Part shown: positions 20,960-33,494 of the stretch, one piece after another
Numbering within the stretch: the first letter of the stretch is position 1
Layout: each line of letters begins with the position of its first letter
Source: Sepioteuthis lessoniana
Taxonomy: Eukaryota; Mollusca; Cephalopoda; Myopsida; Loliginidae
Direction: 5' to 3'
DNA: 64,000 nt
Assembly (NCBI GenBank): GCA_963585895.1
Contig: OY757904.1
Location: 25,215,792-25,279,791 of the forward strand
Notes under the pieces: generated by a model
Databases searched by the model: none
Told to the model about the DNA's origin: nothing
What the model saw: the letters and a program-made list of their open reading frames with translations, nothing else
Position numbers and translations under genes: made by a program

Positions 20960-21640
20960 GTTGCTGCCCAGTCGGCTGCGGCTGGAGAATACTATGACTA
21001 CACTTCTGCAGAGGAGTAAGACCCCCACCCTTTGAGTGCCCTAGATATGACACTAAACAATCTGGTGGTGAGGTTCCAGTATTACTTTAGGGCTTTGGGG
21101 AATACGGGGCACCCCTTCATTGCCATTGCTCCCAGGTCCACTCTGGCCCGGCATGGTAGCACCTGATAGGGCCCTGTCTATGGGTTAAATAGAAATATCG
21201 GCATACTTATGCTAAACCGAACTGTTTGACTAAACTGAATATGTTGAAATAGAAATGTTTTAGACAATTAAACCGTACTTATATTTAAAGTGGGTGTTTA
21301 TGCTAAACTGAATTATTTGAAATAGAACTTTTTTTTAACAATGAAACTGTATTTACACTAAACTGATTTGTTTAACTTAGAACTGTTTTGACATTTAACT
21401 GTGTGTAAACAAAATCTGTATTTATACTAAACGGAATTAGTTGAATTAGAACCGCTTGACTAAACAATAGTTTGAAATGAAATTTTTTTGATGATTAAAC
21501 TCCGTACTCATGCTAAACTGAAATTTTTGAAAAACAACTGATTATTTACATAAAGATGGATTTGACGTTAAATAACCTACAAAGGTTTATATGCTATAAA
21601 ACGCAACCAATCAACCAACCAAACACATTTCGTAGATAAC
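20960..21640 (+). mobile_element. Repeat B, near full length
   Basis: Non-coding repeat of unknown class. The head of about 230 bp has 'gtcggctgcggctggagaa', 'cttctgcagaggagtaagac', 'gacactaaacaatctggtgg', 'cattgccattgctcccagg' and 'ctatgggttaaatagaa'. A degenerate array based on a phrase like 'tgctaaactgaattgtttg' follows, then a tail ('gttaaataacctacaaagg') shared with family A SINEs. There is no coding frame. It lacks clear A and B boxes. Confidence 0.8.
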
Positions 21641-21779
21641 ATTTTTAAACGAACCAGAACTTATTTTTTCTGACAGTTGTAATGGTTTTACATTTTCCAT
21701 CTAATACGAATAATTATATTTACTATCAATTTGTTTTCTCACAAATAAATGTTTTCAAATATTGCTTTATATCACTAAC

Positions 21780-22325
21780 ACTTCAATTAAACATCAGTCA
21801 TCTGTTTACATACATTTGAATGATTAAACAGTTCTATTTCAAACAATACAATTTAGCATGTCATCAAAGTTAAATAGTTCGATGTATCGATATATATAAC
21901 AAAAATGTCAATAAAACGTCAGTCAATTCTTTACACAGAGTTAAATGATCAAATAATTCTATTTCAAATAATTTATTTTAAAATAAGAAACCGATTTATT
22001 TTGTTTACACATAGTTAAATGTAAATAATTCTATTTCAAACAATTCAGTTTAGAATAAGTTCAGAGTTTAAATGCTAAACAGTTCTAATTGGCCCATAGA
22101 AAGAACCCTTTCAGGTGACACTGCAGTGAGTCAGAATGGACCTGGTCGTTATGGCAATGAAGGAATTGTCCACATTCTCCAAAGCTCCATCATTACAGAA
22201 GCCTCACCATCAGATTGTTTAGTGTCATATCAGGTCACTTGTTAGAGGAGCCTTACACTTCTACAGAAATACAGTCGGTGTATTCTACAGGCCAAGTCGA
22301 TTGGATTACAGAAAACAGGTCTTGT
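21780..22325 (-). mobile_element. Repeat B, inverted relative to the preceding copy
   Basis: Minus-strand copy with the head at 22095-22325 and the array ('ctatttcaaacaattcagtt') at about 21830-22085. It lies tail-to-tail with the plus-strand copy, so the pair forms a large imperfect inverted repeat. Confidence 0.78.
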
Positions 22326-23524
<1,199 letters not shown>

Positions 23525-23555
23525 TGTGTATTATTCGGTCCAGTTAAACCGGATT

Positions 23556-23612
23556 TGTGAGTAATTCCATCAGGACAAAAAAAAAAAAAAATTCAACAGT
23601 GAACATTTAAAT
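23556..23612 (+). repeat. Direct repeat, copy 1
   Basis: 'gagtaattccatcaggacaa', an A run, 'ttcaacagtgaacatttaaa' recurs at 24268-24317 with few changes. Both lie upstream of the Gypsy remnant. Confidence 0.85.
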
Positions 23613-24267
23613 GTTCCTGGTAAAAGGCTAATTGTAACTGACATTAAAGAGCAATAATTTCGTTAAGATAAAAGAAAAACCGGTCGCATTAGGATTAAAA
23701 ATTTATTTCCATCCTGTTATGGGTTTTGATATAAATCAAAAGTACAAAAAAAAATTGACATGACTTCTTCAGATGTTATGGATAAAATAATTCTGAATAG
23801 ACACGGGAAAGAAGGGTGGGAGAGAATAGATGAGGGGTGAAGTGTTTTCTCCCCATTTAGCCCACTTCAGGTTTTTTTTAATTTCTTACCGGTTGGAATT
23901 ATGGAAATTAATTTTTTTTGTTTTTATTTTTTTAATTCTAAATACATTTCGACTTAAAACTCCAGATTTAAAACTGATTTAGATAAATACAACTTTCTTT
24001 AATAACTTTACGTAAGGATACAGTAATACTTATATTAAATTAGATTTAAAATTTAAAATTTAAATTTTTCATTTCAAATTTTATTTTAGTGCCTTCAGTT
24101 ACCCTTCCATTGAAGAATACGTACACATCACATGGTTTACTCTCATTTTATTTTATTCTATTTTATTTTATTCATTTTAAATCTCATATGCCGTTATTTT
24201 TTTAAAAATTCTAGTATTACCTATGATAATTTCTCTATAGTTTGAATTTATTCCTATTCTTTTTTTT

Positions 24268-24317
24268 TTAGTAATTCCATCAGGACAAAAAACTTTCAAC
24301 TGTGAACATTTAAATAA
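24268..24317 (+). repeat. Direct repeat, copy 2
   Basis: Partner of the repeat about 710 bp upstream. It sits about 50 bp before the Gag remnant and could belong to the LTR or leader of that element, but LTR ends were not identified. Confidence 0.8.
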
Positions 24318-24368
24318 ATAAAATGGATTAAATTAAGAATTAAGGTAAATGAATAAAAATAAAATAAA

Positions 24369-24747
24369 ATGAAAATGAGAGGAAACTCCGAAATCCGACG
24401 AAGATTTTTAAGCAAATTGAAGAATGAACCGAATTTAACGTTGAAAAAATTAGCAGAAGATTGTCAAAGGATAATAAGTGTAAAGAAGTATTCCAGAGAC
24501 ATTCAGGAATCCGGAGTCGCACACGTCAGAAACTTACATAAAAAACTCATTACTCCCCGGAAAAAAAAAAAAATAGAGGACGCTATCCCTCTCAGAAACT
24601 GGAAAAACAATTTTAACCCCCACACCTCCGACTCCTTGTTTTTGTTGTGGAAAATTTCATTGGTCAAGTAATTGCCCATTTCGCACTAAAAAATGCCTAA
24701 ATTGCGAGAAATTAGGACATAAAAGTTCACTGGAAATCACAAAATAA
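24369..24747 (+). pseudogene. Gypsy-type Gag remnant with zinc knuckles
   Basis: C-terminal part of a retrotransposon Gag, the nucleic-acid-binding structural protein. The first frame shows IRRRFLSKLKNEPNLTLKKL and AEDCQRIISVKK, the typical capsid end of K02A2.6-like Gypsy elements. After a frameshift, another frame shows PCFCCGKFHWSSNC (24637-24675, CX2CX3HX4C) and CLNCEKLGHKSS (from 24694), a second knuckle lacking its last cysteine, then a stop at 24745-24747. The N-terminal part is absent. It is the start of an element running to about 27250. Confidence 0.85.
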
Positions 24748-24804
24748 TAAAAAAAAACAGGGATCGTCCAGCAATATCAAATAAAAAATACGAAAATAAT
24801 ATTC

Positions 24805-24896
24805 GTAAATATGTCCTGGTTAAAATCTTAAACAAGGAAGTTAAGTTACAATTAGATTCTGGATCAGACTTGACCATAATCAATTTGCATACGTGA
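24805..24896 (+). pseudogene. Gypsy-type aspartic protease remnant
   Basis: The segment VKLQLDSGSDLTIINLHT carries DSGSD at 24855-24869, in place of the usual DTGSD-type active site. This is the N-terminal half of a retropepsin, which processes the Gag-Pol polyprotein. A stop codon follows at 24894-24896 and the rest continues in broken frames. Confidence 0.82.
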
Positions 24897-25149
24897 AGAA
24901 AATTGAATTAGCCCACAATGCAAAAACGTCTAAAACTGCTAAGACAGTTACTGGGACGAAAATCAAATACGTAGGAGAGTTAATTACAAAGGTTACTTTT
25001 AACGGTATAAAAAAATAAATAAATAAAACTATTTGTGCTAAAGAACACTGAGAACTAATTTGATACTGACTGGATACAGTAATTTAATTTGTGGGATTTA
25101 CCCATTAACACTTTTTATCAAAAAGTGGAATCCTTACCGACGGAGAAAC

Positions 25150-26067
25150 AGTCTTTAGACAGAACTAAAAAAGACTTTTCCCAAAATTTTCGCAGCTAGT
25201 CTGGGAAAATGTACAAAAACAGCAGCCAAATTCAAACTTATAGACAACGCACTACTGGTATTTAAGAAAAAAAGAAACGTGCCTTTCGCTTTACCAGAGA
25301 AAAAAAAAAAAAGAACTTGACAGACTAGTCAAGACCGGCTTCCTATCTAACGTGGAATTCAGCCAATGGGCACCCCCTACTGTCTACGACAAAAATAAGT
25401 CTAAAGAAATACGCGTTTGCGCCGACTTTTCAACTGGGTGAAACGCAGTATTAATAGACTACCACTACACACTTCCTAGAGGTCTTCACAAAGCTTAATG
25501 GAAGAAAGATCTTCTCCAAGGTCGACCTGAGTGATGCATATCTTCAGATTCCTGTTCAGGAAAATAGCTCGGTTGCTTTGTATAAACACTCATAGGGGTT
25601 TATTCAAATTCGAAATGTTACCGTTCGGGATCAAGGTAGCGCCGGCCATTTTCCAAGAGGTAATGGATACCATGTTGGACGGCCTTTATTTTGCAATCGC
25701 GTACCTAGACGATATAATTATCATCAGCAAATCCAAAGAGCAACACCGAGAACATCTACGCAGAGTATTCTCGTGGATACAGGAGTTCGGTTTTAAAGTT
25801 AAGGAAGAAAAATGCGTATTCTTCTTAGAAGAATTCAAATACCTGGGTCATATAATAGACAAGGACGGCAGGAAACCGGATCTTGATAGGGCAACAGCAA
25901 TAAAAAACATGCCTGCTTCCGGGAACAGCACCGAATTGCAAAGTTTCTTAGGTTTAGCAAATTGTTACCAGTCATTTATCCCTAACATGCATAACCTACG
26001 GGCCCTTAAAAGACAGTACATTGAAAAGGACACCGAAATGACTGGAGGCATTCAACAAAATCAATAA
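25150..26067 (+). pseudogene. Gypsy-type reverse transcriptase remnant
   Basis: The enzyme copies element RNA to DNA in cytoplasmic particles. Visible in order: FPKIFAASLGKCTKTAAKFK, LVKTGFLSNVEFSQWAPPT, KIFSKVDLSDAYLQIPV (motif A aspartate), FKFEMLPFGIKVAPAIFQ, then FAIAYLDDIIIISKS (catalytic YLDD, intact) and FKYLGHIIDKDGRKPD with FLGLANCYQSFIPN in the connection. Stop codons at several places and frame changes show it is dead, although the stretch 25531-26067 is still open. The domain order and motifs are typical of Gypsy (Metaviridae-type) elements. Confidence 0.92.
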
Positions 26068-26069
26068 TA

Positions 26070-26490
26070 CACTGACGTCAGTCTGTCCCCCGCGCACTAC
26101 AATCAAGAATCAGACAGTGACTCGTGATGTGATCTCCCATGGCATAGGCGCTTGCATATTACATAAAATGCCGGATGGAAGTAAAAAACCAGAAGCACAG
26201 GCTTCACGTTCCCTATTGCACTCAGAGAAGCATTACCCTCAGATCGAAAAGGAAGCCCTTGCAATAATTTTCGCAGTAACAAAATTCCATAGTTACCTGC
26301 ATGGAAGATTTTTCAAATTGCAAACTGACCATAAAATGCTCCTAAACATCTTCGGATCGAAAAAAGGACTACCCGCATATACAGGAAACAGATTACTAAG
26401 GTGGGGAACCATCTTACCTAATTACAATTTTTAGTTAGAATATCTCCCTTCCAGACAAATGGGTCATGCTGACGGATTGTCAAGGTTGGT
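26070..26490 (+). pseudogene. Gypsy-type RNase H and tether remnant
   Basis: RNase H degrades the RNA template after reverse transcription. One sees RDVISHGIGACILHKMPDGS, HYPQIEKEALAIIFAVTKFH and FKLQTDHKMLLNIFGSKKG, which carry the family's conserved acidic positions, then a stop. The short motif GHADGLSRL at 26462-26488 is a hallmark of K02A2.6-like Gypsy elements. Confidence 0.88.
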
Positions 26491-26749
26491 TCTAAGTCAG
26501 AGTGAACCCCTAGAAGACTCTGTGATCGCTTACCTACGAACCGACTGCGAGATTAAAAATATGACGCTTAACCCGATAAGGGAACTTCCGTGTAAACTAC
26601 AGGAAATAAAACGTGAAGCCTAAGAAGACGCATTTATTAGCGCCAAAAAACAGAAGATTGAGGACAAAAGTCAACAGAAATACGGACATTTTCTCGTTGT
26701 GCGACAACGTATTATTATCTGGTAAAAGGGTGGCTATACCCAAGTCCTT

Positions 26750-27250
26750 ACAGAAATGAATAATGAAAGACTTCCACGCGGGCCATCCAGGAAAGAACAG
26801 GATGAAGAGCCTTATGCAGAGTTACGTGTATTAGCGAAAAATGGACCTGAACATTTCCAATATGGTTGATGCTTGCAAGAGTTGTGCCCTGGCGGCAAGG
26901 GCGCCACCGATTACCTACAAGCCGTGACCAAAGACAGACTAACCTTTGTCCAGGATTCACGTGGATTTCACGGGACCAATGGAGGACGTTTACTACTTGA
27001 TTGTAGTTGACAGTTACACAAAGCGACTGGGAGTCCTTAGGTGCAAGGGACCCACGACTGGGGCCGCCATCACCTTCCTCCACGAACTGTTTGGTGCTGT
27101 GAAATTCTTAGTCAACGACAACAGAGCACAGTTCACGTAGTCTGATTTTAAGGAGTTCTACGACACCTTCCAGATAAAACATATAACTACACCTCCGTAC
27201 CACCCAAGATCCAACGGACTGGTGGAGCGTTTCGTAGACACTCCGAAGTA
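26750..27250 (+). pseudogene. Gypsy-type integrase remnant, 3'-truncated
   Basis: Integrase inserts the DNA copy into the genome. The HHCC zinc domain is visible as FHAGHPGKNRMKSLMQSYVY and CKSCALAARAPP. The core shows VDFTGPMEDVYYLIVVDSYT (first Asp), FLVNDNRAQFT (second Asp; a stop codon follows at 27138-27140) and HPRSNGLVERF (Glu). All three catalytic acidic residues can be read, but stops break the frame. Similarity ends near 27250 without a visible 3' LTR. Confidence 0.87.
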
Positions 27251-27324
27251 AACTGTTTGTTTTTGCAAATAACCATTAAAAATATGTCGAAATCAAAAAG
27301 ATGAAAGATAAATAGTTCTTATCC

Positions 27325-27612
27325 TATTTACCCAACCCCTCCGCTCGGGTAGGATATGACACAAGGTCAATTTTTTTTTTTAACCGGAGTTAACAGGTTT
27401 GATTCAGAGTTTTTCTTCTCCTAGACTATTTGCCTCACCAAGGCTGAAGAACCCAGTCTTTCCAACTATTTACCCATAGCTGGATGGAGAATAATTGGAT
27501 TCATACCTTTCCCAAGGGTATTAGTGCTATGTGAAATGCAATCAGTCTCGTCCAGGATTTGAACTCGTGTCACCGTGTCCATTTCCTGCGACGATAACCA
27601 TGACACTTACTT
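27325..27612 (-). mobile_element. tRNA-derived SINE, family A' (long body)
   Basis: Minus strand: the head region has a B-box-like 'gagttcaaatcctggac', followed by 'gattgcatttcacatagca', 'cccttgggaaaggtatgaat' and 'ccagctatgggtaaatag'. The body ends 'gaccttgtgtcatatcctac'. It is the closest relative in the window of the copy at 52342. It lies directly after the truncated Gypsy element. Confidence 0.86.
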
Positions 27613-28495
27613 CAATTGAACACTGGTAAAGGTTATTCTAAGGGTAAAACTAAAACATTTTTAAATATCTTAAACTTACTACGGAAACAAACTTGTAAAA
27701 TTTCCCAAAAGAAACTAAAATGCATCGCCCTTAAGCTTTTTGAAATAGTTTACTTGTTTTGATCTGTAGCTGCGCTATTAGCAATTTATTTTAGAACCCC
27801 ACTGCACTGACGATTATTCACTGTCGTATGGTGATTACATATGGGGCAAATCACAATTCTCACAGTTTTCATCAGCTGACACAGTCCGTTCGTTTAAGGA
27901 ATAGGTACTCTGTGTTGTTATCTAATCCTCATTTTATAGATATATTTTTTTTTATTTAATAGCTGGTAGGTATGTATGGTTTAGAAGGAGGATTAACAGC
28001 AAAATGAGTACCATGAGTACCAAACTCAACTTTGATGTAATTAATTCCGAATTAATATCGGATCAAATCTTTTATTGATGTTTAATCAGATAAAAATCAA
28101 AAAATCCAACTAAGTTTTAAACGAGCTTCAGAGGCTTTTGAACATTTAATTTCTATTATTTACTTTCTCCATCACTTCGTAAATTGCCATCGACTACACG
28201 ATACTTCGTGAGAGCTCCATGATCCCAGTTGCTCTTCGATAAGGTTAATTAGCCGACCACCTACTAAAGCCTTATTTTCGGGGAAAAATATTTTCTAAAA
28301 GGTACGTGTCCTTGAACCTAGTAAACTCCTCCCTTATCGTTTCTAACGACTTTACATTTAAGATTTTAAAAATGTAAAAAAAAAAAATGTTTGTGTTAGT
28401 GCACGACTCTTATTTCCATAAGTATGAACCAATAAATACGCACTCCTCTGGCAGCGATATTCGCAGTGCATATTTTAGATATAAATAAAAACGTA
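27613..28495. other. Unassigned AT-rich sequence
   Basis: No gene or repeat recognised. Confidence 0.55.
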
Positions 28496-28499
28496 AAAA

Positions 28500-29035
28500 A
28501 TATTCAATCGTCTGGAGCTGCTGAATACACTGACTTTCCCTACAGAGAGGTAAGTCTCCCCGGATGAGTGTCCTGATAATGACATTACCAATCTGATGGT
28601 GTGGCTCCAGTAATGCCGGAGCTTTGGGGAATCTGGAGTAACCCTTTATTGCCATCGCTCCCAGGTCAACTCTGGTACGGAGTGGTAGCGTCTGATGTGA
28701 CCCTATCTATGGGTTAAAAAGAAATAAGCTGTGTACTTAGACTAAATTCAATAGTTAGAAATTGACCTTTTTTTAAAATTTAAAGTGTGTACTTATGGAA
28801 ATCTGAATTGCTCGACAAAGAACTGCAATAGAATTGAGAGCGTGTGCTTATGGTAAACTGAATTGTTTGAAATAGAACTATTTTTACATTTAAACTGTGT
28901 AGTTATTTTAAACCGAATTGTTTAAAATAGAACTGTTGCTAAACTGAACTGTGTATATGTAAAAAAGGAATTTGTTCTTAAATGACCTACAATGGTTGAT
29001 GTGCCATAAGTCATAACCAAACGAAACCAAACCAA
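28500..29035 (+). mobile_element. Repeat B, near full length
   Basis: The head has 'ctggagctgctgaatacac', 'ggctccagtaatgccggagc' (a 7-bp stem with one mismatch) and 'attgccatcgctcccagg'. The array phrase 'aaaccgaattgtttaaaat' and the shared tail 'aaatgacctacaatggttga' complete it. Non-coding. Confidence 0.82.
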
Positions 29036-29365
29036 AAATGTAAAACTATCTTTCTAAGGTTTTCTTTTCCAATTTCCTGTTAAATAGAAGCTATTCTTAA
29101 TTGCTGTTAAAAATGAAAAGAAAAACATGTTCTTTAATTGATCAGATTCAGTGTTTTGTTCATATAACTTTGGAAATCCTATAATCAATGAGTTCATAAA
29201 GATTACAAACCTCTACACCAAAACTAGCGCCCAAGGAGAAGTCACATACAAAATAAACAGATAATACTTTCAAAAATAAAATCTAAAGAATTTTTTTCTT
29301 CAATCAAATCATAAACTGGCTTCTGAAGTAATTACTTTGTGTGTTTTGCTTACATTCGTTTGACA
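29036..29365. other. Unassigned AT-rich sequence
   Basis: Nothing recognised. Confidence 0.55.
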
Positions 29366-29872
29366 GTGTCATCATCATCATCATGTCGCGCCGTCTGCGC
29401 GGATATCCCTGACCGTCTCTCGCCATTTCTCCCTATCATTCATCGCCTCCGGCAGGTCTTCAGGGTTACATCCCGTGTCCTCACATAGCTGCTGTATGTA
29501 AGTTCGTGCTGGTCGTCCCACTCTTGCACATCCATGTGTGGGGGTCCACAGGAGTACATCGCTTATGAGCTCGTCCTTGCTTCTCCAGCAGTGTCCTGCG
29601 TGTCTGGTCCGTCGAACTTGTATAGTTTTTGTGATGGGGGGCAAGTGTCCGTATAGTTGGGGTCTCGTGGGGTGTTGTCGCCAGGACTTGTTTAATACTG
29701 CTCTCAACATTCTTGTATAATTTCCGTCCAGCCTCCTCTCCAGCCGCTTCGTAAGCGTCCATGTGGTGCATCCATATAGCAGTATCGACACAACCGCTGC
29801 CTTCACATACATAAAGAATCTAGCCAAATGAAAAGGTACATACTGAATAATATATGCTGAGTATTTTTTCAA
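29366..29872 (-). pseudogene. LINE-2 family, C-terminal fragment with (ATG)n tail
   Basis: 5'-truncated end of a non-LTR retrotransposon whose clade I cannot assign. The minus-strand frame is open for about 160 codons and reads AAVVSILLYGCTTWTLTKRL (RT thumb region), QHPTRPQLYGHLPPITKTIQ, RRTRHAGHCWRSKDELISDV, LLWTPTHGCARVGRPARTYI and EDLPEAMNDREKWRETVRDI, then a stop and a short ATG-repeat tail. About the first 16 residues of the frame are unrelated flank. The good frame suggests a relatively young insertion. Relatives lie at 33495, 44857, 57172 and 59880. Confidence 0.88.
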
Positions 29873-30510
29873 TGTATCAGTCTTTTTCTTAATTTACTCA
29901 GCACTTTTATATTGAATTATAAATCATAATTACAACAAGAATTCAAAAAATTTAATTAGAGATCGTAATCTTAAAAAAAAGACAACAGTAAATATCTCAA
30001 AAATATGAATTGATATTTAAATCTAAAATGTGTCTAAAAGACTATCTTTAAGACTCTTTACCGTCTTTAATCTTCATAAGTAAAGACGACCGTGCTGACA
30101 ATTATTTGATAAAAACGTTGGAAAATATATTTCTCAATTGAATTATGATTTAAATAAATGAAAAATCAATTAAAGTTTTAGAAGAATATTGAAATAGAAT
30201 AAAAAATATAATATTACAAATGTCCAAAATGTCAAATGGAATCTTTTTGGAAGAAATGTTGTCTTTCTTTATATGAGTACCAAATTTTTTATGAAAATGC
30301 GATAATTAACAGTTTGTGAATTATTTTTTTTTTCAGTCGGCGTTTAATAAATGACGTCAAAAGTGTTTGTTTTTTTATATTCACACAACTATTTCTGCAA
30401 TGGAAGCGTCAAACTGTCCAAGACCTCATAATCGATTCACAATAACGTCAGGTTCCCCGAAGAAAGTGTTGTACTTTAGACGTGAAACATCCAGATGCTA
30501 ACATTATGGT
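29873..30510. other. Unassigned AT-rich sequence
   Basis: No gene seen. Confidence 0.55.
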
Positions 30511-30511
30511 T

Positions 30512-31024
30512 TTATTTTGTGCAGTCAAGTGTAGAGTCCTTTTTAACTTTGATAAAAAATTGGGTTATTCCATATTTTTCTCGGCATCGTTTGGAAAAAA
30601 ATCTTGCCTTTAATCTAAACAATCTAATCAGTTTTCTTGAAGGAATATTTAATATGTAAGCTAATGATGCCGAGGCGCACATAGATCGGTTATAAAACGT
30701 AGCCAACAACCGTGAGAAATGAAATGACCTTGTTAAACATTTCTTAGGTGGGGGTGGGATGTAACACAATATGCTGGATCTAGCATCCCAGATCGGTTTT
30801 GCTGAAGTCACTAACTGGTGAAGAGAGATGGTCAAGTCACCTCTGCCCGGCAGAAGCCTCACGGGGTTTAGAGTGAACAATATAAAATGACGGATATCAT
30901 GATTCCGTATCTTTTTTCGCTTTTGATGGATGGGGTGCGAGGAGTCAAACGTATTTTTGAACAAAACAATGAGCGACAGCCCCTTAAAGGAACAAATAAG
31001 CCACATGATGTATTTGTAATCCAT
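30512..31024 (-). CDS. Unclassified 170-codon open frame, probably chance
   Basis: This is the longest open frame not explained by a transposon or microsatellite. The predicted peptide is basic and hydrophobic, begins MDYKYIMWLICSFKGLSLIV, and contains a proline run (IPPPPKK). I recognise no domain, no clear signal peptide and no splice or promoter context. Its region is less AT-rich than its neighbours. It could be an unknown gene, part of an exon or a chance frame; chance is most likely. Confidence 0.15.
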   Translation of the reverse strand: MDYKYIMWLICSFKGLSLIVLFKNTFDSSHPIHQKRKKIRNHDIRHFILFTLNPVRLLPGRGDLTISLHQLVTSAKPIWDARSSILCYIPPPPKKCLTRSFHFSRLLATFYNRSMCASASLAYILNIPSRKLIRLFRLKARFFSKRCREKYGITQFFIKVKKDSTLDCTK

Positions 31025-31379
31025 TTCCTCCAGCCTCCACGGCCCCGGAGACTGAACTGAGGGAATAAAGCAAAGAGATCTTAACGCTAAAACAAGTTAT
31101 GTTTTTTTTTCATATACATCCGTCGATTTGAGATCATTGTGGGTGACTACGCTATAATATTTTTATCATGCTAAAATGTTAAACTATTAAATAAAAAATG
31201 TTCTTTACTTATCAGTTATAAGCGTATTTACTGACAAATAAAAAACGACGGGAATATAGTTTAAGTCTGATAATTCTGTACCTTTTACCAGGAGCAATAA
31301 GTGCGAGAAAAGATATTCAAGATTAAAACGTTATACATTGTATAACACAGTACATAGTGGAACAATTAAACTAAAGGTT
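31025..31379. other. Unassigned AT-rich sequence
   Basis: Nothing recognised. Confidence 0.55.
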
Positions 31380-31625
31380 TTTTTCTGCAATGTATCATTT
31401 AGTTTGGTTTCCTTGATTCTTGCCATTTTCACCTTCGCAGATGCCACAGCATTCCATGCAGGAGAATAGCAATTAGGCTATTTAACCGATAGCTAGGTTG
31501 AATAAAAGAGTTAATACCTTTTTCCATAGGTATTAGTCCGAAACTGAAGTTAACTGCATGAAAAGAATTCAAACTTGTTATTTCTAGGTCTCAGTCGAAC
31601 ATGTTAACCCTTACGTCAGAGGAAT
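31380..31625 (-). mobile_element. tRNA-derived SINE, family A, old copy
   Basis: On the minus strand a degraded head and B-box region come first, then 'cagtttcggactaatacct', 'ggtattaactc' and 'tatcggttaaatagcc', then a diverged tail. The order matches family A, but identity is low. Confidence 0.65.
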
Positions 31626-31829
31626 CCTCCCGATGTACTGTTTACTAATAACAGAATTGTATTTATATTTAATGTTCTAAATAAAATTGTTAATACACTC
31701 GTTTGTGATAGTAAGTGATAAAATCGATTAATATCACGAACATTTTTACATTAAAGTTTTCTTTAAAAAGTTTTCTTTAGATTTTCAGGGAAGTGAGTTT
31801 TCTGCAGTAAACCCTGAAACCAAAATAAG

Positions 31830-32075
31830 AACCACCCTCTTGTTACGGCTTAAAATACACTGAATCTATCCCTGGGAGAATGGTAAGACCCCCACTCTCC
31901 CAAAAAAGAGTGTCTGATGTATAACACTAAATGGAATCTAAGGATAAGGCTTCAGACCTGAAGGTATAAGTGTAGAGTTGGCATTCAATGCCATTTTCTC
32001 TGTGTCACTTAGAACCGGAGTGGAGGAACCGATTGTCGTCCCATTGATGGGACAAGTCGATCAGTTTAATGATTA
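31830..32075 (+). mobile_element. Repeat B head, diverged
   Basis: 'tacactgaatctatccctgg', 'ggtaagacccccactc', 'gtctgatgtataacactaaa' and 'cccattgatgggacaa' follow the repeat B order. There is no array or tail. Confidence 0.65.
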
Positions 32076-33245
32076 TTGGAACATAGGATATTCTGGTTCT
32101 ATATAACAGTAAATCATTTAATTTAAGAATAATTGCTTTGATATTTAAATCTTTACAATGGATTGTTATTACTTACTTCAAACCATGTAACCGAGGGAAA
32201 ATAACCACAATTATCTAGTAGAAATATGCAGTTGAAACCTAATAATTATTTTTAATTGATAGAAATTCATGAAATGATACAACTTATGTGCAGATGATTA
32301 CCACTAGAGAGGAATATTTCATATGATAGTACAAATCACTAAAGACACAGCTTCACAAAAATAGAAATTTAAATACACAATGAATAACGTTCTATAACAT
32401 TTGTCATAAAATAATACTTGACAAGATAACAAGCCGTTAAAAGTCATCATTCGGTTAATCTATCACCGAAAATATATTTTCTAATTTACTTTTTGGTAGA
32501 TATTACCAAATTTCTTTAATACCTCCGTGAAAGTCATTTTCCAACTGAAATGTCATTTAGAAAGAATTCTTAATAAAAAAAATCCAAGATTTGCAATAAT
32601 GATGCTAAAAATCGAAAATTAGTGTAAGATTTTTACTGGTATCAACGCGATAAACTGTTTCTCGTCGAATATCAAGTTTGGATGATAAATCTAAAATGCT
32701 CCATACTCTTAAGTAACAAGCGATATATTCATGTATACCGAAAACCTCATTACGTATCTTTACGTATGTATCTGTCTCCTGTTATTTATTTTCCACCTTT
32801 TTTCTTATCTTCCTATCTACCTGTCTCTCTTATTATCATTCAAACTATCATCTCAACTTAGTGAATGTTTCCCCGTGGACGTTTTATGAATTCACATTAA
32901 TCTCAAAAGATCGATTATTTTATCAATCTCAGGTTACCTTTTGTCTTCGAAATATATATTCGAAAAGTGGGGCAGCGATTTCTCGTTTTCTCTTTCAGGA
33001 TTTATGTGTAAACGTTTATATCATTATGCGAAGAGGGATAGGGATAATACACAGAGAGCAGCAGTGCCCCTCCTAAATTTTATACTATCATCTGTGAGGG
33101 GTAAGTAAACAGCCAGAGGGTAATGGTAGGTTCATCTGTCTAATGTCCTACTTTTTTTCCGATACGATCAATTATGATCATGGCTTTTTTGAAAAAAATT
33201 GTTTTCGATAACCAATGAAAATAGAAATAAAACCATGATCATAAT
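32076..33245. other. Unassigned AT-rich sequence
   Basis: No gene or recognised repeat. Confidence 0.55.
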
Positions 33246-33249
33246 TGAT

Positions 33250-33348
33250 TGTTTGAGTGTCATATCCAGAACACTCGTTCGGGGAGTCTTACCCCTCTGC
33301 AGAAGGAATATTCTAAACCTCTCAGCTGACAGGGCAAGCACCCTGCAT
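33250..33348 (-). mobile_element. Repeat B fragment
   Basis: 'gtcatatccagaacactcgt' and 'cttacccctctgcagaagga' are the reverse complement of the repeat B head start. Confidence 0.7.
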
Positions 33349-33494
33349 TAGATAGTAATCTTCGTATGAATTCATAGAATACAAGTACAATACTGGTTGT
33401 TTTTGTTCATACATAGATGAATTTAAATCTCCGGTATTGCTTACGTGGAAATTTACATCGATGCTAAAACTAAATCAATACATCATATTTATCA

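Noticed and set aside
25531..26434. Possible domesticated RT/RNase H gene (two long open frames)
   Set aside because: The frames are broken by stops between domains and sit within an ordered, decaying Gypsy element. Nothing suggests selection.
30440..30500. Hairpin AAAGT/ACTTT followed by GAAACATC, resembling the Penelope 3' motif
   Set aside because: The core reads CCGAAGA and extra bases separate the stem from GAAA, so it does not meet hammerhead geometry. Kept only as possible Penelope debris.
32861..33076. 71-codon frame that looks protein-like
   Set aside because: Too short, no family match, no splice or promoter context.
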